This document shows positions 8,428-15,893 of a stretch of 35,419 nucleotides of DNA, in pieces. Source of the DNA: Bryobacteraceae bacterium (GTDB lineage: Bacteria > Acidobacteriota > Terriglobia > Bryobacterales > Bryobacteraceae); the NCBI GenBank assembly GCA_030039005.1, contig JASHQT010000461.1:1-35419 (forward strand), given 5' to 3'. Below the pieces are notes generated by a model that worked only from the letters and a program-made list of their open reading frames with translations, made no database searches and had not been told where the DNA came from. The translations under genes were made by a program, and so were the position numbers. How positions within the stretch are numbered: the first letter of the stretch is position 1; every line of letters starts with the position of its first letter.

Positions 8428-8850
8428 ATGCTTCACCTGCTTCGCAAGGCTGCGCCGGTCTTAATTGTCCTGATCGTTGCGTTTGCTATATACGATGGTC
8501 CGATCTTCTATTCCCGGTGGCGCGTTCGTCGTAATCAAGAGCGGGCAACGCTGGCGATCGAAGCAGAGCAAGCGCGCCGCACGATTGCAAGATTGGGCGG
8601 CGGCGAACTCAAAATCTCACAGTTTTACGCCAGTCCTGGTAGTATTCGCAAAGGAGATCGCACTCTGGTCTGCTACGGAGTTTATAACGCGAAGTCGGTA
8701 CGAATCGAGCCACCGGTACAAGAACTCCAACCGGCGATGGTGCACTGTTTGCAAGTTTCACCTTCAGTGACCACAGACTATACGTTGCTGGCAGAGGATG
8801 GATTCGGGCATACTGTCATTGAACAGGTTACCGTCCGAGTCAGGCGTTAG
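8428..8850 (+). CDS. Small membrane-anchored protein with a C-terminal Ig-like domain
   Basis: The product has about 140 residues: a short basic N-terminus, one membrane helix ('APVLIVLIVAFAIYDG'), a charged helix rich in Arg/Glu/Ala, and a C-terminal beta domain. That domain reads 'KISQFYASPGSIRKGD', 'LVCYGVYNAKSVRIEPPV', then 'TTDYTLLAEDGFGHTV' and 'VTVRVRR'. It is the short Ig-like module found at the end of many acidobacterial exported proteins. A GTG at 8398 in the same frame, four bases after the ADOP stop, is an alternative start and would suit translational coupling. The protein probably sits in the inner membrane with the domain outside. Specific function unknown. Confidence 0.7.
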   Translation: MLHLLRKAAPVLIVLIVAFAIYDGPIFYSRWRVRRNQERATLAIEAEQARRTIARLGGGELKISQFYASPGSIRKGDRTLVCYGVYNAKSVRIEPPVQELQPAMVHCLQVSPSVTTDYTLLAEDGFGHTVIEQVTVRVRR

Positions 8851-8904
8851 GGGGTATTGCGATACAAGTGACCGGGCGAAACTTTTGCCGCATGGGGTCA
8901 TCGT

Positions 8905-9060
8905 ATGTATATGGGCGGAAAGAGCGAGAAACCTGAAAAGGGCCGAACTCCCGACTCCAAGGAGCCAGAAGAAGAGCCGGAAGACGAAGTGGACGAGGCC
9001 GGCGAGGAGTCCTTCCCCGCAAGCGATGCGCCTTCCTGGACCACGGCCGCCGCGCACTGA
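8905..9060 (+). CDS. 51-residue acidic small protein with ESFPASDAPSW motif
   Basis: ATG 8905 to TGA 9058-9060 encodes 51 residues: a Lys/Glu/Pro-rich acidic start, then 'EAGEESFPASDAPSWTTAAA'. The ESFPASD-x-PSW motif at the C-terminus is a recognisable hallmark of a widespread family of short, probably disordered bacterial proteins of unknown function. That motif is the main evidence that this short frame is a real gene. An alternative start is the second ATG at 8911. No clear ribosome-binding site is visible. It lies between the Ig-like membrane protein and the ECF sigma gene on the same strand. Confidence 0.6.
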   Translation: MYMGGKSEKPEKGRTPDSKEPEEEPEDEVDEAGEESFPASDAPSWTTAAAH

Positions 9061-9100
9061 CCTCCGTGTTGAAGAAATCCTGAAAAAAGTCTGAACAAAA

Positions 9101-9132
9101 CGGCCTCTCGCAGAATATCCAGTTAGAGGCCG
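9101..9132 (+). promoter_or_regulatory. Inverted repeat enclosing the ribosome-binding site of the ECF sigma gene
   Basis: CGGCCTCT (9101-9108) and AGAGGCCG (9125-9132) are perfect complements separated by 16 bases, and the right arm ends directly at the ATG (9133). The AGAGG in the right arm is the only plausible Shine-Dalgarno sequence for the sigma gene. In RNA the stem would hide both it and the edge of the start codon. It could be a translational switch or thermometer, or the repeat could be a DNA operator. Confidence 0.5.
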
Positions 9133-9693
9133 ATGCCGGAATCGAATGTCGCATTTGCCGGATCCGTGGCGGAAGCCTGCGAGAGCTCCGCGCGATTCGA
9201 GGATGAGGTCTCCGGTCTGTTCGACGAATTGAGAGTTCCTCTGCTGCGATATTTATCGGGTTTTCCTTTGAGCTCGCACGACTCCGAGGACGTGGTCCAG
9301 GAAACTTTTCTGGCCTTGTTTCAGCATCTGCGGCGCGGGAAGTCCCACCCCAATGTGCGCGGGTGGGTGTTCCGGACGGCTCACAACCTGGCGCTTAAGA
9401 AACGCCAGCGTTCCAGGAAGGATCTCCAGAGTGCCGCGCCACTGGCGGACGGGGACCCGGCGGCTATCGATTCCGCGCCCAACCCGGAAGATCTGCTCGC
9501 GTTTTATCAAACGCAACGGCGGCTCAGGTCGGTGGTGCGCGCCTTACCTGAACAAAGCCGCTGGTGCTTGTATCTGCGCGCCGAGGGGCTGCGCTATCGC
9601 GAGATCGCGGCGATTCTCCATATCTCGCTGGGTTCTGTCTGTTGTTATCTGGAGCGGTCGCTGGCGCAAATCGCGCGCGCCGTTCAGCGCTGA
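9133..9693 (+). CDS. ECF-family RNA polymerase sigma factor
   Basis: The 186-residue protein has sigma region 2 at about residues 28-95, with 'HDSEDVVQETFLALFQHL' and 'VRGWVFRTAHNLALKK'. Region 4 is at about 128-182, with 'ALPEQSRWCLYLRAEGLRYR', 'EIAAILHISLGSVCCYLERS'. Regions 1 and 3 are absent, which defines an ECF sigma factor. It directs RNA polymerase to alternative promoters when released from its anti-sigma factor, encoded 12 bases downstream. The TonB receptor follows in the same unit. The ECF-like promoter at 5903 is a candidate target. The ATG abuts an inverted repeat that contains its ribosome-binding site, suggesting extra control of translation. Confidence 0.93.
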   Translation: MPESNVAFAGSVAEACESSARFEDEVSGLFDELRVPLLRYLSGFPLSSHDSEDVVQETFLALFQHLRRGKSHPNVRGWVFRTAHNLALKKRQRSRKDLQSAAPLADGDPAAIDSAPNPEDLLAFYQTQRRLRSVVRALPEQSRWCLYLRAEGLRYREIAAILHISLGSVCCYLERSLAQIARAVQR

Positions 9694-9705
9694 AGGGGCG
9701 CCAAT

Positions 9706-10494
9706 ATGCTGCCTGACGAATCTCATCTTTCCGATCAAGACCTACTGCTGGCGATCGATGGCGAGCTCGCGCCTCGCGCCGCCGCGCGAGTGGAGGCGCA
9801 CCTTGCGGCTTGTCCGGAGTGCCGGGACCGCCAGCAGGAGCTACAACGCGCCGCCGCGGATTTTCTCCGTTTCGAGCGCGAGAGCATCGAGCCTCAAATT
9901 CTTTCGCACGAAGGGCCGCGAGCGCTGCTGAAGGCTCGGATTGCCGAGCTGGGGGCTCGCCCGGCCCCGATTTACCGGCCTTGGGGCTGGGCTGCCGCCG
10001 CGGTGTTGCTGGGGCTCGCAGTCGGCGGGGCGGGCGCTCGAGGCTGGCTGCAGCGCCGCGCAGTGGGATTCGTGGCCGTTAGCGTCCCGAATCCCAGTCT
10101 CACTCCCGGGGCCACAGTCCTGCTCGACCAAAGCAAGATTTGCATGGAACCCGGCGCCAACAACAAGCCCGTCCCGGCCGCGCTTCGAAAACGTGTGTTC
10201 GCCGAATACGGGATCGCGTCCGCCGAGCCCGAAGCCTACGAAGTGGATTACCTGATCACGCCTGCTCTGGGAGGCGCGGATGACATTCGGAATCTATGGC
10301 CGCAGTCCAATTCGGCGACAATTTGGAACGCGCGTGTGAAGGACATGCTGGAGGATCATCTGCGCGGGCTGGTCTGCGACGGAAAGCTCGATTTGGCGAC
10401 GGCGCAGCGCGAGATCGCGGGCAACTGGATCGAAGCCTACAAGAAATATTTCCATACCGATCGGCCCCTGGGAAGCGATGCTCGCGCAAATTAA
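9706..10494 (+). CDS. Membrane zf-HC2 anti-sigma factor with degenerate HNH-like C-terminal domain
   Basis: AAGGGG precedes the ATG. Residues 1-45 hold the zinc anti-sigma motif H32-x3-C36-x2-C39 ('AHLAACPECR'), which in this family clamps the sigma factor in the cytoplasm. One membrane helix follows at about 94-112. The periplasmic part contains C146 and C224 and a block at residues 179-200, 'EVDYLITPALGG..DDIRNLWPQ'. This resembles the EVDH-[IL]-x-P-x-x-GG-x-x-x-x-x-NL core of HNH nucleases, with the catalytic His replaced by Tyr181. Therefore it is probably a sensory or binding module and not a nuclease. The gene overlaps the TonB receptor start by 17 bases. Anti-sigma role strong; C-terminal role inferred. 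Confidence 0.88.
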   Translation: MLPDESHLSDQDLLLAIDGELAPRAAARVEAHLAACPECRDRQQELQRAAADFLRFERESIEPQILSHEGPRALLKARIAELGARPAPIYRPWGWAAAAVLLGLAVGGAGARGWLQRRAVGFVAVSVPNPSLTPGATVLLDQSKICMEPGANNKPVPAALRKRVFAEYGIASAEPEAYEVDYLITPALGGADDIRNLWPQSNSATIWNARVKDMLEDHLRGLVCDGKLDLATAQREIAGNWIEAYKKYFHTDRPLGSDARAN

Positions 10495-13210
10495 CTTCTA
10501 CCGTGGCTGCGCGCTTCTCGTTTTCGCCTGCCTTCTCAATGCCCAGCCTCCCAGCGGCGAACTTCGCGTGCAGGTCAACGACCCCACCGGCGCCCCGATC
10601 GAGGCTTCGGGGAGACTGGAAAGCCTCGGCGCGGGTATGGCGCGTGACTTCAAAACGGACCAGCAGGGAACGGCTGTGCTCGAAAACCTGCCGTTCGGCC
10701 GCTATCGGCTGCAGATTTCTAAGTCAGGGTTCACAACACAAACGATCACGATCCATGTTCAGTCCAGCGCGCCGATTACTCGCGTCGTGTCCATGGAGAT
10801 CGGGGCTCAGTCGGCGAGGGTGGATGTGGTTTCCGAAACCCCACTAGCAGGCACGGATCTCAACATTGACCAGATCGCGGCGCCCGTCCAGACGGCCAGC
10901 GCGGCAGACATCGAAAACAGCGGCGCGCTCGATCTAGGTGATTTCTTGAATCGGGAGCTGAACGGCGTTTTCATCAATGAAATGGCGGAGAACCCGTTCC
11001 AACCCGATGTGAATTTCCGCGGCTACACGGCATCGCCTCTGCTCGGAACGCCGGAAGGCATCTCGGTGTATGTCGACGGTGTGCGGCAGAATCAGCCGTT
11101 CGGCGACGTGGTGAGCTGGGATTTGATTCCCAAGGACTCTGTCTCGGAAATGGCCCTGATTCCTGGATCCGATCCGCTATATGGACTGAACACCCTCGGA
11201 GGAGCGATCTCAGTCACCACCAAGAGCGGGCTCACGAATCCCGGATGGGCGGGCCATGTGTTATACGGATCCAGCGGCCGTAAGGAGGTGGAAGGCGAGT
11301 ATGGCGGCGGCAAAGCCACCGGCTTCAACTGGTTTTTCTCCGGACTCGGCTTCCATGAATCGGGCTGGCGTTATGCTTCGCCCTCCGATGTACGCCAGGG
11401 ATTCGGACGGATCGGCTGGCGCACGACAAAAACCGATCTGGCGCTCACCATGTCATACGCCTACAACACGCTGCTCGGCAACGGCGTTCAAGACTTCCGG
11501 TTACTGGAGACCAATTACACCAGCGGCTATTCGGTGGGCGACGTGACGGCCAATCGTGCTCCTTTGTTCAATTTCATTGCGCGGCACTCCTTCAGCGACA
11601 ATCTCACGTTCACCGGCAACGCCTGGTTCCGCAACATCCGCACGGAAACGGTCAACCCGAACTTTAACGGCGACGTGGTGGGCAATGACATCTATCAGCC
11701 GACTCCGGCGGAGCAGGAGGTCCTCGCCGCAGCTGGTTACACCGGCTTTCCGGCGAGCGGCGCCAACATCACCAATACACCCTTTCCCTATTGGGCCTGC
11801 ATTGCGGAGGCACTGACGCCGGGGGGCAATCCGGACGGCACCTGTGACGGCGTGATTGTCTATTCGAAGGAAGTGCAGAACGATTACGGGTTCTCGGGGC
11901 AATTCACCTGGGTCACCAATCCAGGCCTTGGGCGCAACCAATTCGCCGCCGGAGCCTTGGGCGATTGGAACAACGTCACGTACACGCAAACCACGGATTA
12001 CGGCTATACTCTTCCGAACTGGGCCCTCGTCGGGGTTCCGTCCTGGGATACGGGATCGGCGGTGGGTTTGAGCGGACACACGCCCAACTGGAGCCTTTAC
12101 TTTGCCGACACGCTTACGCTCTGGAAGACGGTGAACGTGACCGTTTCGGGGCGCTACAACCGCGACACGGTCAACAATCTCGATCTGATCAATCCGGCGC
12201 CTGGGCCGAATTCGCTGACCGGCGACTATATATTTCAACGCTTCAACCCGGCGGTTGGAATCACCTGGAGTCCGATTCCCAGCGTGAACGCCTATGCGAG
12301 ATTCGCGCAAGGAGGCCGCGCGCCGACGTCGATTGAGCTTGGCTGCGCCTCCCCGACCGCGCCATGCAGTTTGCCCAATGCGCTATCCGCCGATCCGCCG
12401 CTGCAACAAGTGGTCACCGATACTTGGGAAGCTGGGGTGCGCGGCAAGCCGGAGATCCCGGGATTCCACAACGTGAGCTGGAACGTGGGCGCGTTTCGCG
12501 ACGAAAATCACAATGACATTCTGTTCGTCGCGGCGCCGATCCTCGGCACGGGATATTTCCAGAATTTCGCCAAGACATTGCGCGAAGGATTCGACGCGAA
12601 CCTGGATGGACGCATCGGGCCGGTGACCTGGGGCTTGGATTGGACATTTCTTTCGGCGACTTATCAGAGCGTCGAGACTCTGGACGGCTCTTCCAACAAC
12701 ACGAACAATCTCGCATTGGAGGGATATCCGGGACTTTCAGGCACGATCACCGTTCACCCAGGGAATCGAATTCCCCTCATTCCCAAGCAGACCGGGAAAG
12801 GATACTTGCTCTATCAGGCGACGCGAAAACTTTTGTTTGAGGTCAACGAAGTCGTGAACTCAAGTTCTTACGCTCGCGGCAATGAGAATAACGCCTACAC
12901 GGCCGACGGGGTCTACTATCTCGGCCCCGGTGTTTCGCCCGGCTATGGGATCACGAATTTCCGCGCGCACTACGATATCAACCGCCACTTGTATTTGGCG
13001 CTCCAGATCGACAACCTGTTAAATCACGAATACTACACGGCGGCTTGGCTCTCGAACACGGTGTTGACGGCGCAGGGCTCATTTCAGTCCCTGCCGTTCC
13101 CGGCCTTCGCCACCGGACCCTATGCCGGAGAGGTTCCTTCGCTCAGTTCCACGTTCTTTTCTCCTGGTCCGCCGCGCCGGGCATGGGTCGAGTTGGGAGT
13201 GAAGTTCTAG
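10478..13210 (+). CDS. TonB-dependent outer-membrane receptor with N-terminal carboxypeptidase-regulatory-like domain
   Basis: The 910-residue protein has a signal peptide ending near 'CLLNAQ' and a carboxypeptidase-regulatory-like beta domain at about residues 27-110 ('DPTGAPIEASG', 'LENLPFGRYRLQISKSGF'). The receptor plug follows at about 120-245, including 'NFRGYTASPLLGTPEGISVY' and 'YGLNTLGGAISVTT'. The rest is a 22-strand-type barrel ending in Phe, as is usual for outer-membrane barrels. It would import a large ligand using TonB energy; the ligand is not evident. It starts inside the anti-sigma gene (17-base overlap), so sigma, anti-sigma and receptor form one operon, reminiscent of fecIRA. 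There is no extra N-terminal signalling (STN) domain, so the Fec signalling mechanism cannot be assumed. Confidence 0.93.
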   Translation: MLAQINFYRGCALLVFACLLNAQPPSGELRVQVNDPTGAPIEASGRLESLGAGMARDFKTDQQGTAVLENLPFGRYRLQISKSGFTTQTITIHVQSSAPITRVVSMEIGAQSARVDVVSETPLAGTDLNIDQIAAPVQTASAADIENSGALDLGDFLNRELNGVFINEMAENPFQPDVNFRGYTASPLLGTPEGISVYVDGVRQNQPFGDVVSWDLIPKDSVSEMALIPGSDPLYGLNTLGGAISVTTKSGLTNPGWAGHVLYGSSGRKEVEGEYGGGKATGFNWFFSGLGFHESGWRYASPSDVRQGFGRIGWRTTKTDLALTMSYAYNTLLGNGVQDFRLLETNYTSGYSVGDVTANRAPLFNFIARHSFSDNLTFTGNAWFRNIRTETVNPNFNGDVVGNDIYQPTPAEQEVLAAAGYTGFPASGANITNTPFPYWACIAEALTPGGNPDGTCDGVIVYSKEVQNDYGFSGQFTWVTNPGLGRNQFAAGALGDWNNVTYTQTTDYGYTLPNWALVGVPSWDTGSAVGLSGHTPNWSLYFADTLTLWKTVNVTVSGRYNRDTVNNLDLINPAPGPNSLTGDYIFQRFNPAVGITWSPIPSVNAYARFAQGGRAPTSIELGCASPTAPCSLPNALSADPPLQQVVTDTWEAGVRGKPEIPGFHNVSWNVGAFRDENHNDILFVAAPILGTGYFQNFAKTLREGFDANLDGRIGPVTWGLDWTFLSATYQSVETLDGSSNNTNNLALEGYPGLSGTITVHPGNRIPLIPKQTGKGYLLYQATRKLLFEVNEVVNSSSYARGNENNAYTADGVYYLGPGVSPGYGITNFRAHYDINRHLYLALQIDNLLNHEYYTAAWLSNTVLTAQGSFQSLPFPAFATGPYAGEVPSLSSTFFSPGPPRRAWVELGVKF

Positions 13211-13223
13211 ACTTGGTAGTGGG

Positions 13224-14195
13224 ATGCTGCGTGAAGTTTTGCTGATCGGCCTTGTATCGGTGGGTTGCTGGCCAGCCGGTGCTTGCCAGTGCGAAGCATC
13301 GTTCGGTGCCTGCAAAGAAGTACGAGTCAGCGATCTGGTTTTCGTCGGCACGGTTCAATCGATTCAGCCTCTCTTTATGAGCCGCTGGTACGGAGCGAAC
13401 CAGCCGGGCATGAAAGTTCTGAACGATGCCTTCGTGCGTGCCCACGAACATCCGTCGGCTGACGCGCTGCGTCAGGTGAAAGACGCGTATTTAGCGACGT
13501 TTCCGCAAGTGGACGATGTGCAGAAGCGGCTGGTGCAATCGGCGGACAGCATTCAGCAGGTCAGCGCGCTGTTGGATTCTTCGCTCGATCGAGGCATGCG
13601 AGTCCATTTCCAAGTGAAAGTGCTCTACAAGCAAGGAGACGATGACGATGCCAAGCGCGACGACGACAAAACTCCGCCCGCAGCCCTCGACGTTTGGACT
13701 GCAAGCGGCGATTGCGGTTTCGACTTCCAACTCGGCGAAACGTACCTTGTCTTTGCGAACAACGAAGAAGGCGCCGACTATTCCTTCACCAGCACTTGCA
13801 TGAGGACCAAGCGCCTCTCGGAAGCCGGCGAGGACCTCGGCTATCTTTTCTTTTACAAGAATCAGCCCGATGCTTCGTCCCGCATCGAGGGATTCGCCAC
13901 CAGCGACCGCAAGAGCCAGTTGGCCATCGATCCGCTGCATGAACCCACGGCGATCGGATCGCCGGTTAGCGGGATCATTCTTCAACTGCAGGCGGATCAT
14001 CTCACGCGCTATGCCGAATCGGACAGCAACGGCAGATTTTTGTTCGACGGTTTGCCGAACGGGAACTACCAGCTCTCGGTTTTTGCGGCCGGATATCCGA
14101 AGACGAATCAGTTGCTCGCCGGGCCACGGCGGTTAACGCTCAAGGACAAAAGCTGCGTTCGACAGGTCTTTGTATTGCTCAAGCCCGGCGGCTAA
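13224..14195 (+). CDS. Secreted TIMP/NTR-like protein with C-terminal carboxypeptidase-regulatory-like domain
   Basis: The protein has 323 residues. A signal peptide would be cut after 'PAGA' (residue 20), leaving Cys21-Gln-Cys23 at the mature N-terminus, followed by Cys30 and 'VSDLVFVGTV'. This is the layout of TIMP/netrin-like domains, which begin C-x-C and continue C-x-x-x-DLV-x-x-x-x-V. Later Cys164 ('SGDCGFDFQLGETYLVFA') and Cys192 ('STCMRT') would complete disulfides. A ~90-residue helical, charged insertion (about 55-150) separates the halves. Residues 240-310 form a carboxypeptidase-regulatory-like beta domain ('SDSNGRFLFDGLPNGNYQLS'). The gene follows the TonB receptor by 13 bases. 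The family is fairly secure; inhibition of a metalloprotease is only a possibility. Confidence 0.8.
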   Translation: MLREVLLIGLVSVGCWPAGACQCEASFGACKEVRVSDLVFVGTVQSIQPLFMSRWYGANQPGMKVLNDAFVRAHEHPSADALRQVKDAYLATFPQVDDVQKRLVQSADSIQQVSALLDSSLDRGMRVHFQVKVLYKQGDDDDAKRDDDKTPPAALDVWTASGDCGFDFQLGETYLVFANNEEGADYSFTSTCMRTKRLSEAGEDLGYLFFYKNQPDASSRIEGFATSDRKSQLAIDPLHEPTAIGSPVSGIILQLQADHLTRYAESDSNGRFLFDGLPNGNYQLSVFAAGYPKTNQLLAGPRRLTLKDKSCVRQVFVLLKPGG

Positions 14196-14213
14196 ACAAC
14201 TACAGGGCCTTGC

Positions 14214-15893
14214 TCAGCTCTCTCGTAGCGGCTGTCGATCGACCAGCGCGGCGCCCTCGTCGAGCGGCAGCGCGTTGCGCCGGTAAATCGACAACCAGCC
14301 GCGCGCGGGCTTCGCGATCGGATGCACGTGCGCCATCCGCGCCTGAAGTTCAGCTTCAGGAACCTCGAGATTCATTCGCCGCTCGGCCACATCGATGGAC
14401 ACGATATCGCCATCCTGGATCACGCTGAGCGGCCCCGCCACTCCCCCTTCCGGCTCTACTTCCGCCACCACCAACCCCTTGTTCGCCAACCCCGACATCT
14501 GGCCGTCGGTGACGACCGCCACCTGCAGCGCCAGGCCGACGCCATCCAGCGCAAACACGGCCATGTTCGCGGCTCCGCCCATGCCGGGCCCGCCTTTCAC
14601 GCCATCGCCGCGCAGCACCACCACATCGCCCGCTTGAATGCGTCCGTTGCGAATCGCTTCGAGCGCGGGCACTCGGTCTTCGAACACCTTCGCGGGACCG
14701 CGATGGCGCGCCGGGCGGCCCTCATGCCCGACGCCGATCTTCACGACGCCGCGGCCCAGGCTGCCGCGCACTAGAACGATCGAAGGCTGGCTCGAATACG
14801 GGCGTGATAGTGGACGAATTACTTCTTGATCGACGACCGCCGCACCCGCCAAGTTCTGCGCCATCGTCAGGCCGGTCGCGGTGATGGCATCGCCCGCGAG
14901 CAACGGCTCGAGTTGCTTTAAAACCGCCCTCGCTCCGCCTGCGTCCTCGAACGCTTCGATGGGATACTCTCCGTTCGGCCGAATGGCCGCGAGCACCGGC
15001 ACTCGCCGGCCGAAGTCATCGAAGAGCTTGTACACATCGACATCGACTTGTGCTTCCACCGCGATGGCTTGCAGATGCTTGATGGCGTTAATGGATCCGC
15101 TGATCGCCAGCACCATCGCCACGGCGTTGGCGAAGGAGGCGGGCTTGAGGATCGCGCGCGGCCGCAGGTCCTCCCAAATCATCTCGACAATTCGTGCGCC
15201 GGATTGCCGCGCACACTCGAACATTTTTTCGCTGTTAGCTCGCACGGGCGCGGCGCCCGGCAAGCACATCCCCAGCGCTTCGCAGACCGAGTGCATGGTG
15301 TTGGCCGTGCCGAGGCCCGAACAAACGCCCGGGCCGCGAATCGCATTGGCGCTCATGTCGCGCAATCGATCGGGCGTGATGCGCCCCATCTGCGCGTGCG
15401 CGGACGCGACAAACACATCCTCAATGTCGCAATGCGCGCCCGAGGACTCGCCGCTCTTTTGATAGCCGCAGACGACGATCAGCGTTGGGATATTGAGCCG
15501 CGCAGCGGCCATCACCTGGCCGGGCATCGTTTTGTCGCAAGACGCAAGACAGATCATGCCGTCCAACTGCGCGCCCTCCACCGCCACTTCGATGTCATTG
15601 GTCAGCAGATCGCGGCTGGGCAGAATGTAGTTGCCGCCGCGAGCGGAATTGATGATGAAATCGCTCGGCGCGATGGTCCGGATCTCGAACGGTACGCCGC
15701 CGGCCTTGCGCACCGCATCCTTCACCACTTTGGCGACGCCGTCCAGATGGCTGAAGCAGATTGCCAGCTCGGACGACGAATTGACCACCGCGATCTTGGG
15801 CTTCTCGAGATCCTCGTCGGAAAGCCCCAGCGCGAGCCACTGCGCGCGCCGCATCGGGTTATTCACCCGGTTGCTGCGCAACTCCTGGATCAT
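14214..15893 (-). CDS. IlvD/Edd-family dehydratase, probably for a sugar acid or related hydroxy acid
   Basis: The 559-residue protein has the family's iron-sulphur cysteines at Cys46 ('SELAICFSHL'), Cys119 ('LASCDKTMPGQVMAAARL') and Cys191 ('GPGVCSGLGTANTMHSVCEA'). The C-terminal domain has 'GPAKVFEDRVPALEAI' and 'GDVVVLRGDGVKGGPGM'. The family dehydrates 2,3-dihydroxy acids such as dihydroxyisovalerate, xylonate, arabinonate or phosphogluconate. The usual 'GNLAPDGAVIK' segment is altered to 'GSLGRGVVKIG', which argues against a housekeeping IlvD. Translation is coupled by ATGA overlap to an organic-acid MFS transporter, so uptake and dehydration of one substrate is the likely job. It is convergent with the TIMP-like gene across 18 bases. 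Exact substrate unknown. Confidence 0.85.
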   Translation of the reverse strand: MIQELRSNRVNNPMRRAQWLALGLSDEDLEKPKIAVVNSSSELAICFSHLDGVAKVVKDAVRKAGGVPFEIRTIAPSDFIINSARGGNYILPSRDLLTNDIEVAVEGAQLDGMICLASCDKTMPGQVMAAARLNIPTLIVVCGYQKSGESSGAHCDIEDVFVASAHAQMGRITPDRLRDMSANAIRGPGVCSGLGTANTMHSVCEALGMCLPGAAPVRANSEKMFECARQSGARIVEMIWEDLRPRAILKPASFANAVAMVLAISGSINAIKHLQAIAVEAQVDVDVYKLFDDFGRRVPVLAAIRPNGEYPIEAFEDAGGARAVLKQLEPLLAGDAITATGLTMAQNLAGAAVVDQEVIRPLSRPYSSQPSIVLVRGSLGRGVVKIGVGHEGRPARHRGPAKVFEDRVPALEAIRNGRIQAGDVVVLRGDGVKGGPGMGGAANMAVFALDGVGLALQVAVVTDGQMSGLANKGLVVAEVEPEGGVAGPLSVIQDGDIVSIDVAERRMNLEVPEAELQARMAHVHPIAKPARGWLSIYRRNALPLDEGAALVDRQPLRES

